Assembly: GCF_026340975.1 (NCBI RefSeq)
Contig: NZ_JAPEOS010000001.1
Coordinates: 3,567,001-3,631,000, forward strand
DNA from: Streptomyces sp. NBC_01214
Lineage (GTDB): Bacteria > Actinomycetota > Actinomycetes > Streptomycetales > Streptomycetaceae
DNA length: 64,000 nucleotides
Reading direction: 5' to 3'
Each line of letters starts with the position of its first letter. The first letter of the stretch is position 1. Made by a program: the position numbers and the translations under genes. Below are positions 27,906 through 36,595 of the stretch, one piece after another. The notes beneath the pieces were generated by a model. The model was not told where the DNA came from and made no database searches. It saw only the letters and a list, made by a program, of their open reading frames with translations.

Positions 27906-27980
27906 CTAGCAGGAGGGCTTGCTGCCGTGGTTGGAGCCCTTCTTGCGGCGGGCCCTCTTCTTGCGTGCGCGCTTGGACAT
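27906..27980 (-). CDS. 24-residue basic protein resembling ribosomal protein bL37
   Basis: ATG 27980 has AAGGGG about 8 bp upstream and encodes 24 residues: a run of Lys and Arg (KRARKKRARRKK), then SNHGSKP and a terminal Cys. Length, basic N-terminal half and the NHG-x-x-P end match the small actinobacterial 50S protein bL37 as I remember it. The C-terminal Ser-Cys and the location between an SDR and a GNAT-like gene are unusual. It could be a paralogue of the housekeeping copy or a separate RNA-binding peptide. Confidence 0.6.
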   Translation of the reverse strand: MSKRARKKRARRKKGSNHGSKPSC

Positions 27981-27994
27981 GTCTGTGGACCCCT

Positions 27995-28801
27995 TCAGGC
28001 GGTGTGGCCGACGAGGAGGTCGGCGAGCTTGTTGAGGCGCTTGACGGTCCGGTCGTCGGTGGCGGCCGCGGCCGGTCTGACGTGCTCGGAGCGGTCGTAG
28101 TAGGCGCCGTTGACGATTTCGGTGGCCGGGTCGCAGAGGCGGACGACGTGCTGTGCCCCCTCGGAGGCGGGCGCGCCCTCGTTCCCGTACAGCGGGAGGA
28201 GCCCGGTGTCGCAGATCCCGGGGTTGACGGAGACGGCGGTGACACGCGGGTCCGCGGCGAAGACGGTGAGTGCCAACTGGGACTGGGCGTAGGCGGCGAG
28301 GCGGGAGTAACGGCGCAGTCGCTGCGGGTCGTTCCACTGGATGGTGGCCGTGCGGTGAAGCGCGGAGGAGACGTTGACGACGCGGCCGCCCGGGTCGGTG
28401 GTGAGCGCCGACTCGAGCAGGTTTGTCAGCAGGTAGTGGGCGAGGAAGTTGACCTGGAAGGCGATCTCGTTGCCGTCGGCCGTGACGGTGTGGCGCTCAG
28501 GCGCGGCGATGGCGGCGTTGTTGACGAGCACGTCGAGGCGCGGGTGCTCGCGTACGACCGCGTAGGCCAGGCTCTCGACCTCGTCGAGGTGGGCGAAGTC
28601 GGCGGCGAACGGCCGCAGGTACGAGCCGTTGATGCCGACAGTGGTGATCAGCCGGTCGGCGGCGGCCTGCGCCTCATCGGGGGTGCGGCCGTGCAGGAGG
28701 ACGGTGGCGCCGCGCTCGGCGAGCTGGCGGGCGGTCTCGTAGCCGATGCCGGAGGTGGCGCCGGTGACGAGGACGGTACGTCCGGACAGGGATGAAGGCA
28801 T
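27995..28801 (-). CDS. SDR-fold oxidoreductase-like protein with Gln in place of catalytic Lys (copy 2)
   Basis: 268 residues, the same length as copy 1 at 19465-20271 and alignable without gaps. It has TGATSGIG (13-20), VNNAA (93-97), NVSSA and Tyr171 with Gln175 where Lys is expected. I chose ATG 28801, preceded by AGGA, since the longer frame upstream has no similarity to copy 1. It heads an apparent five-gene unit: SDR, bL37-like, GNAT, hydrolase, hypothetical. Confidence 0.88.
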   Translation of the reverse strand: MPSSLSGRTVLVTGATSGIGYETARQLAERGATVLLHGRTPDEAQAAADRLITTVGINGSYLRPFAADFAHLDEVESLAYAVVREHPRLDVLVNNAAIAAPERHTVTADGNEIAFQVNFLAHYLLTNLLESALTTDPGGRVVNVSSALHRTATIQWNDPQRLRRYSRLAAYAQSQLALTVFAADPRVTAVSVNPGICDTGLLPLYGNEGAPASEGAQHVVRLCDPATEIVNGAYYDRSEHVRPAAAATDDRTVKRLNKLADLLVGHTA

Positions 28802-29512
28802 GTCGGATTCCTGGAAACGGGCATGGCTGACGTGCCTGTCGCCCCGGCGGGACGCGGGGCACGGGTTCAGTTCATGCGGTGAAGGAGGGGATGCGTACGG
28901 CGCCCCGAACAACGCCCTTCAGGCGGTGGTGGCAGGTACGCAGACGACGCGCGACCGATTTCAGACGGCCGGGCGGGCAGCGGGCGCTGCCGGCGGCACC
29001 GGATTCGGTGGCCGGTCGTCGTAGCGCGGACCGCTGTTCATGAACCCATCCCAGCGCATCCGACCTGCGGAGACAAGTTTCCGAACGGGCCTTTGACGCC
29101 TCCTTTATGCACGTCATCAGGGGTGCGTCAAGATCGATCGCTGCGCGGAAGGAAGGCGTCAAGGAGTGCTGCCAGGGCTGTGTTGACGGGAGAGACTGAT
29201 GCGGCGACGGACCGGGATGACGGTCCGTGGCGCGCGGCTGGAGGCGTGTGACCTGAACACCGCCGAAGGACGCAAGGTCCGGGCCGTGGGGGGCCGGGCC
29301 GACGCACCGCGTGCCGATCCCGTCACACAACACATGAGCCGCCCGGCTCCCGGGGTGGGGATTCCGGGGCCGGCGGCTCACGTGGTCTGCTTGATCGTTC
29401 AGGCTTGTCCGGCCGATCACGGGGCCCGCGGTGAAGCCCGTGGCCGCGAGGTGTGCCAAGTGTCGTGATCACGCTCGCGTGCGGCGCGGGTCAGCCGCGA
29501 AGGAGAAAGAAC
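28802..29512. other. 711-bp gap with CGTCAAG cluster and a hairpin
   Basis: No gene found on either strand. It holds a cluster of CGTCAAG elements (29091-29164) and, further on, a stem-loop with arms TGAGCCGCC (29335-29343) and GGCGGCTCA (29372-29380). The space between could encode a small RNA, but there is no direct evidence. Confidence 0.4.
29091..29164. promoter_or_regulatory. Cluster of three CGTCAAG-type elements
   Basis: CTTTGACGCCTCCTTT (29091-29106, minus-sense AAAGGAGGCGTCAAAG), CATCAGGGGTGCGTCAAG (29115-29132) and AAGGCGTCAAGG (29153-29164) lie within 74 bp. The first two face each other with TTGACGC/GCGTCAA as inverted arms. They are about 290 bp upstream of SDR copy 2, as is the single element before SDR copy 1. 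Confidence 0.5.
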
Positions 29513-29827
29513 TTGAAGCTGTACCTCGCCGCACCTCTGGTTCTCATCGCTTTCCTCATCGCCGCATCCGGGATGGCGGCGCTCACCCGTGGCTGGGTGC
29601 TCCCCATGAACCGGCGCCACGTCCGCAGCCCCCGCCTCTATGGCCTGGGCCAGCTGGTGGCGGCCCTCGCGCTGTGCTGGCAGGTGGTCTTCGGGCTGGT
29701 GATCAGCGACGCAGGCACCCGGCACTGGGGCACCCTGACCGGTGGCGCGCTTCTCGTCGCCGGCTTCGTCGTGATGCTGGTGGGCCAGCTCGCGGGAGGT
29801 GGCCGGGCGGGCAGTGGCACACCTTGA
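29513..29827 (+). CDS. Small three-helix membrane protein
   Basis: 104 residues from TTG 29513, which has AGGAG seven bases upstream. Three membrane helices (about 3-25, 43-64, 73-95) and a Gly/Arg tail. A DUF-type membrane protein of unknown role. The frame is open 20 codons further upstream but that part is Arg-rich and not membrane-like. Confidence 0.65.
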   Translation: MKLYLAAPLVLIAFLIAASGMAALTRGWVLPMNRRHVRSPRLYGLGQLVAALALCWQVVFGLVISDAGTRHWGTLTGGALLVAGFVVMLVGQLAGGGRAGSGTP

Positions 29828-30391
29828 GGAAGCCGCTGACAGGCGGATCGCCGAGGCGTGGCACCGGGCGACCAGGCGCTGCTGCTCCAATCCCCAAGAC
29901 TTGTCCGGGCGGTCATGCCCGGAGGTGGATGACGACGGACAAGACGGTTGTGGTGATGGCGTGCCGGATGCCCCATCGCCGCAGGTACTCGCGACAGGGG
30001 CGTTGCTATCGATAATCCCCACGGCCAGGGTGACAGGCTTCCTGCGTGGCCTGGCCGACCCACCTACACCCGGTGGGCGGCCAGCTCTGCCATGAGGTTT
30101 CGTCCTGGTGTTGCAGCGGTTCGACCCTTGCACGCCGATGACATGAGCGGCGGCTCGCCAGCTTCTACAACCCGCGCAGGCGGCCAGCCCGCCCCCATGT
30201 CTGTCGCCCTGCACGCCGCGCGGAATGTGCCTCTTCGGCGCCATCGATCTTCGTGCAGGCAGTGAGCCGCTATGAGCCGCAGCGGCCCTCGCGAGTGGCC
30301 GATGACCTCGAGGGCCACCGGTGCTGCGGGCTTGGTATGTGTGCAGTTGCTATGTCTATGATCACGAGAGATCGATGGGGGAGGGACCAAC
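29828..30391. other. 564-bp gap with possible transposase remnant
   Basis: No intact gene. On the minus strand around 29930-30025 one short frame reads CREYLRRWGIRHAI, which resembles a motif of IS5-type transposases (LRRRGI followed by an Ile-Pro turn), but the frame is soon closed and no ends or target repeats are visible. Confidence 0.3.
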
Positions 30392-30829
30392 ATGGGGGAT
30401 TTCGAGCGGGAGTGGGGCCAGTCGCGCGCTGACGCATCGGGTCAGCAGGTCGATATGCGGTTGAACGGAACAGGTGCTCCGGCGGGGCCGCTCGCACCTG
30501 GGGGATCGGGGACCTTCGGGTCCACGCCGGCGGAGAAGACGGCGGCTGCGTACACGATCGAGAATGAGCTCGAGGATAAGACGAAGTCGTCCACGGAGCA
30601 CGCGGACGAGGCGACGAACACCACGGTCAAGGGCTTTGACGGGTGGGACACCGCAGCGGGCCTGAAGAAGGTCGCGGATACCTGGGACAAGCAGGTCGCG
30701 GTTCTGATGGGCCGACTTGGTTCGGAAAAGATTGCCCTGCGGGGTGCATCGGGTCTGTTCGTGCGCAATGACATCGGTCTGGGTGACCAGTTCCGGCCGA
30801 TCGGCCAGTCGAAGCTCCACGGGATATAG
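30392..30829 (+). CDS. WXG100-like small protein upstream of DUF6571 gene
   Basis: 145 residues, ATG with GGGAGGG about 5 bp upstream. The N-terminus is Gly/Pro-rich. The C-terminal 90 residues are mainly helical, with two helical segments around GFDGWDTAAGLKKVADTWDKQVAVL, as in WXG100-type partners of type VII secretion. It has no signal peptide. It ends 9 bp before the next gene, suggesting that the two products work as a pair. The WXG relation is by pattern only. Confidence 0.6.
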   Translation: MGDFEREWGQSRADASGQQVDMRLNGTGAPAGPLAPGGSGTFGSTPAEKTAAAYTIENELEDKTKSSTEHADEATNTTVKGFDGWDTAAGLKKVADTWDKQVAVLMGRLGSEKIALRGASGLFVRNDIGLGDQFRPIGQSKLHGI

Positions 30830-30838
30830 GGGTAGTAG

Positions 30839-33094
30839 GTGCTGACGTACAACGAAGTGATGACGACGGATCTGGGCCTGCTGACGACGGCGGCCGACAA
30901 GTGGGAATCCATGGCCGGCGAGATCAAGAAGGTCGAGGACCGATACAAGGACACGGTTCAGAAGATCACGATGGGCCCGGACTGGACCGGCGTCAGCGCC
31001 GGCGTCGCCCACACCAACTTCGCCGGCACACGCTACGAATACGCTGCTGCCCAGACCCAGGCGAAAGCCGTGGCCTCTCTGCTCCGTGACGCCCACACCC
31101 AGTTCGTCGACCTCAAGAGGAGGCTCGATTCCGTCTGCGCGGATGCCGTCAAGGAGGGATTGGTCGTCGATTCCCGGGGGAGCGTGCGGCAGGACGAGAG
31201 CAAGCTCACCGGTCAGGATCGCATGTACCTGCGGGATCACCCGGAGGCCGTGGCCGCGCTGAACAAGACGATCGAGGCCTGGGCCCAGCGGATCAAGGAC
31301 CTCGTTCAGGCCTTCGACGACGCTGATCAGGGCGTCAAGTTAGCCCTCGAAGCCGTCGGTGTCGACAGCAACAAGGACGCCTTCGGCAAGGGTGCCGACG
31401 ACCAGCTCAACGGCTTCAACGCCGGCGCGCAGGGCGACATCGAGGTCTACGAGGCCCGCAACGCCGAGGACATCGCCACCCGCATCAACAGCGGCGAGAA
31501 GGTCTCCGCCGCCGACTACGCCGAGCTGAACCGTTCCTTCCGTGACAACTCCTCGCGTCCCGAGTTCACCCAGACCTTCCTGAACGGCATGGGCGCCGAG
31601 AACACGCTGAAGTTCACGAACAAGCTCAACGATCACGCGCACGGCGACGACAAGGGCAACAAGCAGCGCTACCTGGACCTGCAGAAGGGCCTCGCCAACT
31701 CCCTGTCGAACGCCATGCAGGACCCGAAGTCGCAGTTCTACAAGGACTTCCGCGCCGAGCTGAAGACGGCGGGCCTGGACACGTACGACCTCAAGGTCGC
31801 CGGCGAGGCAGTCAACACGGTGGCCAAGGGCCACGGTCAGGAGGTCCGCGGCTACCAGAGCCTGGTCACCCTGATGCAGCAGGGCGACGGCTACTCCGCT
31901 CCCTTCCTCCAGGACCTCGCGACCGACATCCGCAAGGCCGAAGACAAGAAGCAGGGCGGCAACCCGGACGTCTGGGACCTCTACGGCGACTACAACGGCA
32001 AGGACAGGGGGTGGTTCGCCAACGACCCGCTCGACGGAGTCCTCGGCATCATGGGTCGCGACCCCGCCACCTCCACCTCCTACCTCGACCCGGGACCCGA
32101 CGGCAAGAACGACAACCTCCAGTACCTGCTGAAGGACCGGGACTGGGACATCACGAACACGACGAACTGGCGCGGCAACATCGAATTGGACGGCACCGAC
32201 AAGGTGGACGGAGACAACCGGATCGGGCTGGGTGCCGTCATCGAAGCCGGTACCACTGGGCATCCGGCCGGAGACACGACGCAGCCCAGTGATGGCAAGC
32301 ACAGCGTGAGCGAGGCCCGCGTCATGCAGAGCACGGTGCACCTGCTCGACCAGGACACGAAGGGCGACAGCATCGAAGCCAACCTCCGTGACCCGTTGGC
32401 ACGCTCCCTTGTCGACTACGCCCCCGACACCCACAACACCCTCACCCACGACCCGCGGTACGCCCACGTGTCGGGTGGACAGGTACTCCAGGACGGCGAC
32501 GGAGGCCACTTGAACGTCGCCCAGGACTCCCTCACCCGGGTTCTCCGCGGCGTCTCCGACAATCCGGAGAACTTCGCGCACCTCTACGATGCCGAACGGG
32601 CTCAGGCCGCCCGCTCTCTCGCCGGAGCGGACCCCGCCTACAGCAACAACAAGGACTGGGAGAACCGGACCGCCGACGTCGGCATGGGCGCGGGCGTGTT
32701 CAACGCGATCGGCGTCGACGTCATCCTTGACGACCGGGATGCCAAGAAGGCATGGATCGATGACGTGGCCCGTTACTCCTACCACGGGGCGGGCGCACCC
32801 CTGACCCTCATCCCCGGGATTGGCGACACCGCTCAGCGCATGGTGGACGCGGCCACCTACGAATGGTCGAAGGACGTCAAGGCGGAGGCGGACCAGGTGG
32901 CAAACGTCGGCGTGGCCAAGGAGATGGGCGCCAAATCGCAGGGCTCCCACGACCTGATCAACCAATGGGCCAACGGCCGCGGAAGGGACCCCATGACGGA
33001 CAGCGTCGTCAACTACCTCCGTGACCAGTCGGACCTCCACTACAGCGCCTCTCGCAACCAAGCCCTCGCCGACCTGCACAGGGGACTGTCCTGA
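30839..33094 (+). CDS. DUF6571-type protein with WXG-like N-terminal domain
   Basis: 751 residues from GTG. The N-terminal 150 residues are a helical hairpin with a W-T-G turn (GPDWTGVSAG), like the N-terminal module of type VII secretion substrates. The rest is a long, hydrophilic, mostly helical domain that I recognise as DUF6571, common in Streptomyces and without known function. Landmarks are DVWDLYGDYNGKDRGWF, LIPGIGDTAQRM near the C-terminus and LARSLVDYAPDTHNTL. There is no signal peptide and no obvious toxin motif. Stop and next start overlap as TGATG. A broken relative of this gene lies at 34239-34585. Confidence 0.78.
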   Translation: MLTYNEVMTTDLGLLTTAADKWESMAGEIKKVEDRYKDTVQKITMGPDWTGVSAGVAHTNFAGTRYEYAAAQTQAKAVASLLRDAHTQFVDLKRRLDSVCADAVKEGLVVDSRGSVRQDESKLTGQDRMYLRDHPEAVAALNKTIEAWAQRIKDLVQAFDDADQGVKLALEAVGVDSNKDAFGKGADDQLNGFNAGAQGDIEVYEARNAEDIATRINSGEKVSAADYAELNRSFRDNSSRPEFTQTFLNGMGAENTLKFTNKLNDHAHGDDKGNKQRYLDLQKGLANSLSNAMQDPKSQFYKDFRAELKTAGLDTYDLKVAGEAVNTVAKGHGQEVRGYQSLVTLMQQGDGYSAPFLQDLATDIRKAEDKKQGGNPDVWDLYGDYNGKDRGWFANDPLDGVLGIMGRDPATSTSYLDPGPDGKNDNLQYLLKDRDWDITNTTNWRGNIELDGTDKVDGDNRIGLGAVIEAGTTGHPAGDTTQPSDGKHSVSEARVMQSTVHLLDQDTKGDSIEANLRDPLARSLVDYAPDTHNTLTHDPRYAHVSGGQVLQDGDGGHLNVAQDSLTRVLRGVSDNPENFAHLYDAERAQAARSLAGADPAYSNNKDWENRTADVGMGAGVFNAIGVDVILDDRDAKKAWIDDVARYSYHGAGAPLTLIPGIGDTAQRMVDAATYEWSKDVKAEADQVANVGVAKEMGAKSQGSHDLINQWANGRGRDPMTDSVVNYLRDQSDLHYSASRNQALADLHRGLS

Positions 33095-34092
33095 TGAAGA
33101 AGTCCATCGCGGCTGCCGCGGCCGTCGCCGTCCTGGCAGCCGGAGGCGGCATCGTGTACGCGACGGGAGCGTTCGACAGCTGGCGGGACGGCCGGGCACT
33201 GGCCGACGCCTGCGGTGAGATGGTGGACGCGTCCCAGATGGAACGACTTCTGGGTGCCGACCGGGTAAGCGGCAGAAACATGGGCAGCCTCGGCTGCCGC
33301 GCTTTTGATCCCGGTGGCAAGGCATCGTTGACGGTGACGGTGGAACGCGGCTCCAGCCCCGACTCGGTCGTGCTGCACACCCAGCAGATCCTCGCCAGGG
33401 ACCAGCAGTCGCTCCTCGTGCCGGTCGGCGGCGGCTGGCCCGTCATGGTGTCGATCGGCGGCGGCGCGGAATCGTACGCTACGGCCCTGCTGCCCTGCGG
33501 CAAAGTGATGTCCGAGGACGATCTCGTCCTCAGCATGACCGCAGTGCGATCCGGGAGCGGCGGGGGAGTTCAGGAGCGACGCGAGGCTCTGGCTGCGTTG
33601 GTGACCCGCGCACTTGAGCGGGCCGCCGCGGCAGAGGGCTGTGAGTCGGCGGACAGGGACAAGCCTCACGTACGTGCTGGAGCGTTCGCGGATCTGCAGA
33701 AGTCCGGCGAAGCGACCGGCACCTGCCGGGAAACGGGTCTGCCGAGCTATGAAACGGAGGCGGACGGCACCGCTCCCATCGAGCAGTGCGTCCTCGCCGG
33801 TGACGGCGGGGAGCGCACCTTCCGTCTCGCCGCCTACTACGGACCGTACCCCACCGCCCCGCGCCGAGACCCGCTCCGAGGCCCGTACGACTACGTCGGC
33901 CCCTCGGGCACCACCGAGTCCAAGTCCTGGACGACGGCCAGCTGCGCTGCGGGACAGGCACTGTACACGATGGAGGCACTCGACCCGCGCACCCCCGCCT
34001 CCGACCAGGTACGTCAGGCCTTCCGCGCATTCGCCGCGGAGTCGGCCACGCGACACGGGTGCGTCGCCCCCCTCGGGGTCGACCAGCCATGA
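33094..34092 (+). CDS. Signal-anchored secreted protein, partner of DUF6571 gene
   Basis: 332 residues. KKS plus a hydrophobic stretch (residues 4-26) make an N-terminal membrane anchor or signal; there is no lipobox Cys. The exported part has eight Cys (for example DACGEMV, LGCRAF, LPCGKV, HGCVAP), suggesting disulfides. Two similar halves may exist (CGEMVDASQMERLLGA and the later CRETGLPSYE), but this is weak. It starts inside the DUF6571 stop (TGATG), so both are translated together. Function unknown; an immunity or receptor role for the upstream protein is only a guess. Confidence 0.72.
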   Translation: MKKSIAAAAAVAVLAAGGGIVYATGAFDSWRDGRALADACGEMVDASQMERLLGADRVSGRNMGSLGCRAFDPGGKASLTVTVERGSSPDSVVLHTQQILARDQQSLLVPVGGGWPVMVSIGGGAESYATALLPCGKVMSEDDLVLSMTAVRSGSGGGVQERREALAALVTRALERAAAAEGCESADRDKPHVRAGAFADLQKSGEATGTCRETGLPSYETEADGTAPIEQCVLAGDGGERTFRLAAYYGPYPTAPRRDPLRGPYDYVGPSGTTESKSWTTASCAAGQALYTMEALDPRTPASDQVRQAFRAFAAESATRHGCVAPLGVDQP

Positions 34093-34238
34093 GCCGTGCC
34101 GTGCCGGTGAAGGGACCGCCGCCGGAGTACGCCTGGGACTGCTGGGCGCCGTAGCGGCATCGTTCTTCCACGGGCGGGAGACGTCCCCGCCCTGCAACGG
34201 TCTGGCCGAGGACGCGCAAGTCCAGACGTCGGTGGGAG

Positions 34239-34585
34239 CGGCACAGGCCATCGTAGAAGCGACCACGGGCCGCGAACCCGGCCGTCACACCCAAGCACAG
34301 GCGCACGCGATGAGAGACGTCCTCGTCGCGCTCGGCCTCGGGGCATAGAAGAAGCTGGACCTCGGCCCGGCGCTGCGTGTTCCCGTCGCCAAGGCCCTGG
34401 CCGACTACGCGCCCGACCTGCACGAGGTGCTCGCCGGCCTTGGCAGCGAGTACGTAGTGAAGACGGGCGGTGACACCCTGCGCGGGGAAGCCGACGGTAC
34501 CTACCACCTGTTGGTCTACAACATCACGTTCAGGGAGATCCTGCGCGCGGTGTCCGAGGACCCGGAGGGGGGTGGAGCGACGTAG
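34239..34585 (+). pseudogene. 3' fragment of a second DUF6571 gene with in-frame amber stop
   Basis: This stretch reads AIVEATTGREPGRH, an in-frame TAG at 34346-34348, then ALRVPVAKALADYAPDLHEVL and ILRAVSEDPEGG to a stop at 34583-34585. It aligns with residues around AVIEAGTTGHPAG, LRDPLARSLVDYAPDTHNTL and VLRGVSDNPENF of the intact DUF6571 protein. The frame is kept across the amber codon. No 5' part is visible, so it is a gene remnant of a diverged paralogue. Confidence 0.72.
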
Positions 34586-34805
34586 TCAGGCGGGACGCGG
34601 GTCGGGCGATGCTGGTCCGGTGCTGCCGGTGTCCCTGGCCGTAGGCGAGTTCGAAGGTGATGTCCTGGAGCAGGGCTGCGGGGGTATGCGTTGAGAGCCG
34701 CACGGTCCACGTTGGCTGGTGGCGATCAGCCCTGCCACCGGCCGGGCATACGGCTGCAGATCTGCACGCGGACGGGGCTGGAGGCGGCCAGCGCGGTCGT
34801 CTCGG

Positions 34806-35597
34806 TTACTTCGGGTGGCGGTTGAACTGCGCCGTCGACCAGCGGTAGCCGAGCGCGATCAGGCCGACGCACCAGGCGATCGCGATCCAGCCGTTGTTGC
34901 CGATTTCGGTGCCGAGGAGGAGGCCGCGGAGGGTCTCGATGGCGGGGGTGAAGGGCTGGTACTCAGCGATCGGCCGGAACCAGCCCGGCATCGTACCGGC
35001 CGGGATGAATGCGCTGGAGATGAGCGGCAGGAGGATCAGCGGCATGGCCATATTGCCGGCCGCCTCGGGGTTCGGACTGGCCGCGCCCATGCCGACCGCG
35101 ATCCAGGTGAGTGCCAGGGCGAACAGCGTGATCAGCCCGAACGCCGCGATCCACTCCAGTGCCGTGGCGTCCGTGGACCGGAAGCCCATCGCCACCCCGA
35201 CGGCGCCGACGAGGACCACGCTCATCACGCACTGCAGCACGCCGCCGACGACATGCCCGACGAGCAGAGAGCCCCGGTAGATCGCCATCGTGCGGAAGCG
35301 GGCGGTGAGGCCCTGGGTCATGTCCACGCAGACGGACACCGCGGCCCCGATCACGGTGCTGCCGACGGTCATCAGCAGCAGGCCGGGGACGATGTAGGCG
35401 ATGTAGTCGGAGCGGTCCGCGCCGCCGCCGCCGATGCCGGCGCTCATCACGTCGCCGAAGATGTAGACGAAGAGCAGCAGCATCATGATCGGCGTGAGCA
35501 GCAGGTTCAGGGTCCCTGACGGGCAGCGCCATGCGTGCAGGAGGTTGCGGCGCAGCATCGTGTTCGAGTCACGTACAGCGAGGGAGAGGGAGCTCAT
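34806..35597 (-). CDS. ABC-2 type transporter permease (DrrB-like)
   Basis: 263 residues with six membrane helices and the ABC-2 signature region (GNMAMPLILLPLISSAFIPAG). It follows its ATPase gene through a 4-bp ATGA overlap, so the two form one exporter. DrrAB-type exporters move hydrophobic compounds such as antibiotics or lipids out of the cell; the substrate is unknown here. The transporter stands downstream of a PadR-DUF1048 unit. Confidence 0.9.
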   Translation of the reverse strand: MSSLSLAVRDSNTMLRRNLLHAWRCPSGTLNLLLTPIMMLLLFVYIFGDVMSAGIGGGGADRSDYIAYIVPGLLLMTVGSTVIGAAVSVCVDMTQGLTARFRTMAIYRGSLLVGHVVGGVLQCVMSVVLVGAVGVAMGFRSTDATALEWIAAFGLITLFALALTWIAVGMGAASPNPEAAGNMAMPLILLPLISSAFIPAGTMPGWFRPIAEYQPFTPAIETLRGLLLGTEIGNNGWIAIAWCVGLIALGYRWSTAQFNRHPK

Positions 35598-36595
35598 CGG
35601 ACGGTCTCCTTGGGCTGGTTGGGGACGTTGGCTGGGCCGGTCAGGGCGAAGAACACGTCGTCGAGGTCGGGGGTATGGACGGTCAGTTCGTCCGCCTCGA
35701 TGCCGGCGGAGTCGAGCCAGTCGAGAATGGAGCGCAGTTCGCGCTGACTGCCGTCGCTGGGGATGGACAGCGACAGTGCCTCGTCGTCCCGGGTGACCTC
35801 GCGCAGGGCGTCAGCGGCGGACTGGTACGCGACCGGGTTGGTGAAGCGGAGCCGGACGTGCCCGCCCGGGACGAGCCGCTTGAGCTCCTCGGCGGTGCCC
35901 TCGGCGACGATCTTTCCGTCGTTCAACACAGCAATGCGGTCGGCCAGTTCGTCGGCCTCATCCAGGTACTGGGTGGTGAGGAAGACGGTGACGCCGTCGG
36001 AGACGAGGCCGCGGATGATGCCCCACATGTTGTGGCGGGAGCGTGGGTCGAGCCCTGTCGTCGGCTCGTCGAGGAAGATGATCCGCGGGCTGCCGACCAG
36101 CGTCATAGCGAGGTCGAGGCGGCGCTTCATGCCGCCGGAGTAGGTCGAGGCGGGCTTCTTCGCGGCCTCTACCAGGTCGAAGCGCTCTAGGAGTTCGGCG
36201 GCGACCCGCCGTCCCTCGCTCTTGGACAGGTGGTGCAGGTCCGCCATGAGGAGCATGTTCTCCTCGCCGGTGATCAGTCCGTCGACGGCGGAGAACTGCC
36301 CGGTGACACCGATCGCGGCACGGACCGCCTGTGGGTCGGCAGCCAGGTTGTGCCCGCCGACGTGCAGGTCACCGGCGTCGGCGGTGATGAGCGTGGACAG
36401 GATCTTGACGGCGGTGGTCTTGCCAGCGCCGTTCGGGCCGAGCAGCGCGAACACGGACCCGGCCGGGATGTGCAGATCGATCCCGTCGAGGACGAGCTTT
36501 TCGCCGTATGACTTGCGTAGCCCGACGGCGGAGACGGCGGTCGGCGACGAATGACCGTCACCTTGCCTGGATGTGGGCATGACAGATGAAGGCAT
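35594..36595 (-). CDS. ABC transporter ATP-binding protein (DrrA-like)
   Basis: 333 residues. Walker A GPNGAGKTT, Q-loop in GVTGQFSAVD, signature YSGGMKRRLDLA, Walker B IIFLDEPTTGLDP and the H-loop region with Gln (LTTQYLDEAD) are all present. A C-terminal DrrA-type extension (about 250-320) follows. It energises the permease encoded after it. The N-terminal 20 residues are polar and may not be conserved; a start a little further in is possible. Confidence 0.93.
   Translation of the reverse strand: MPSSVMPTSRQGDGHSSPTAVSAVGLRKSYGEKLVLDGIDLHIPAGSVFALLGPNGAGKTTAVKILSTLITADAGDLHVGGHNLAADPQAVRAAIGVTGQFSAVDGLITGEENMLLMADLHHLSKSEGRRVAAELLERFDLVEAAKKPASTYSGGMKRRLDLAMTLVGSPRIIFLDEPTTGLDPRSRHNMWGIIRGLVSDGVTVFLTTQYLDEADELADRIAVLNDGKIVAEGTAEELKRLVPGGHVRLRFTNPVAYQSAADALREVTRDDEALSLSIPSDGSQRELRSILDWLDSAGIEADELTVHTPDLDDVFFALTGPANVPNQPKETVR

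Noticed and set aside
29199..29468. 89-codon plus-strand frame in the gap after SDR copy 2
   Set aside because: Arg/Ala/Pro-rich with no domain or ribosome site; it spans the hairpin.
29930..30025. Intact insertion sequence
   Set aside because: Only about 14 residues resemble a transposase motif; no inverted ends, target duplication or complete frame.
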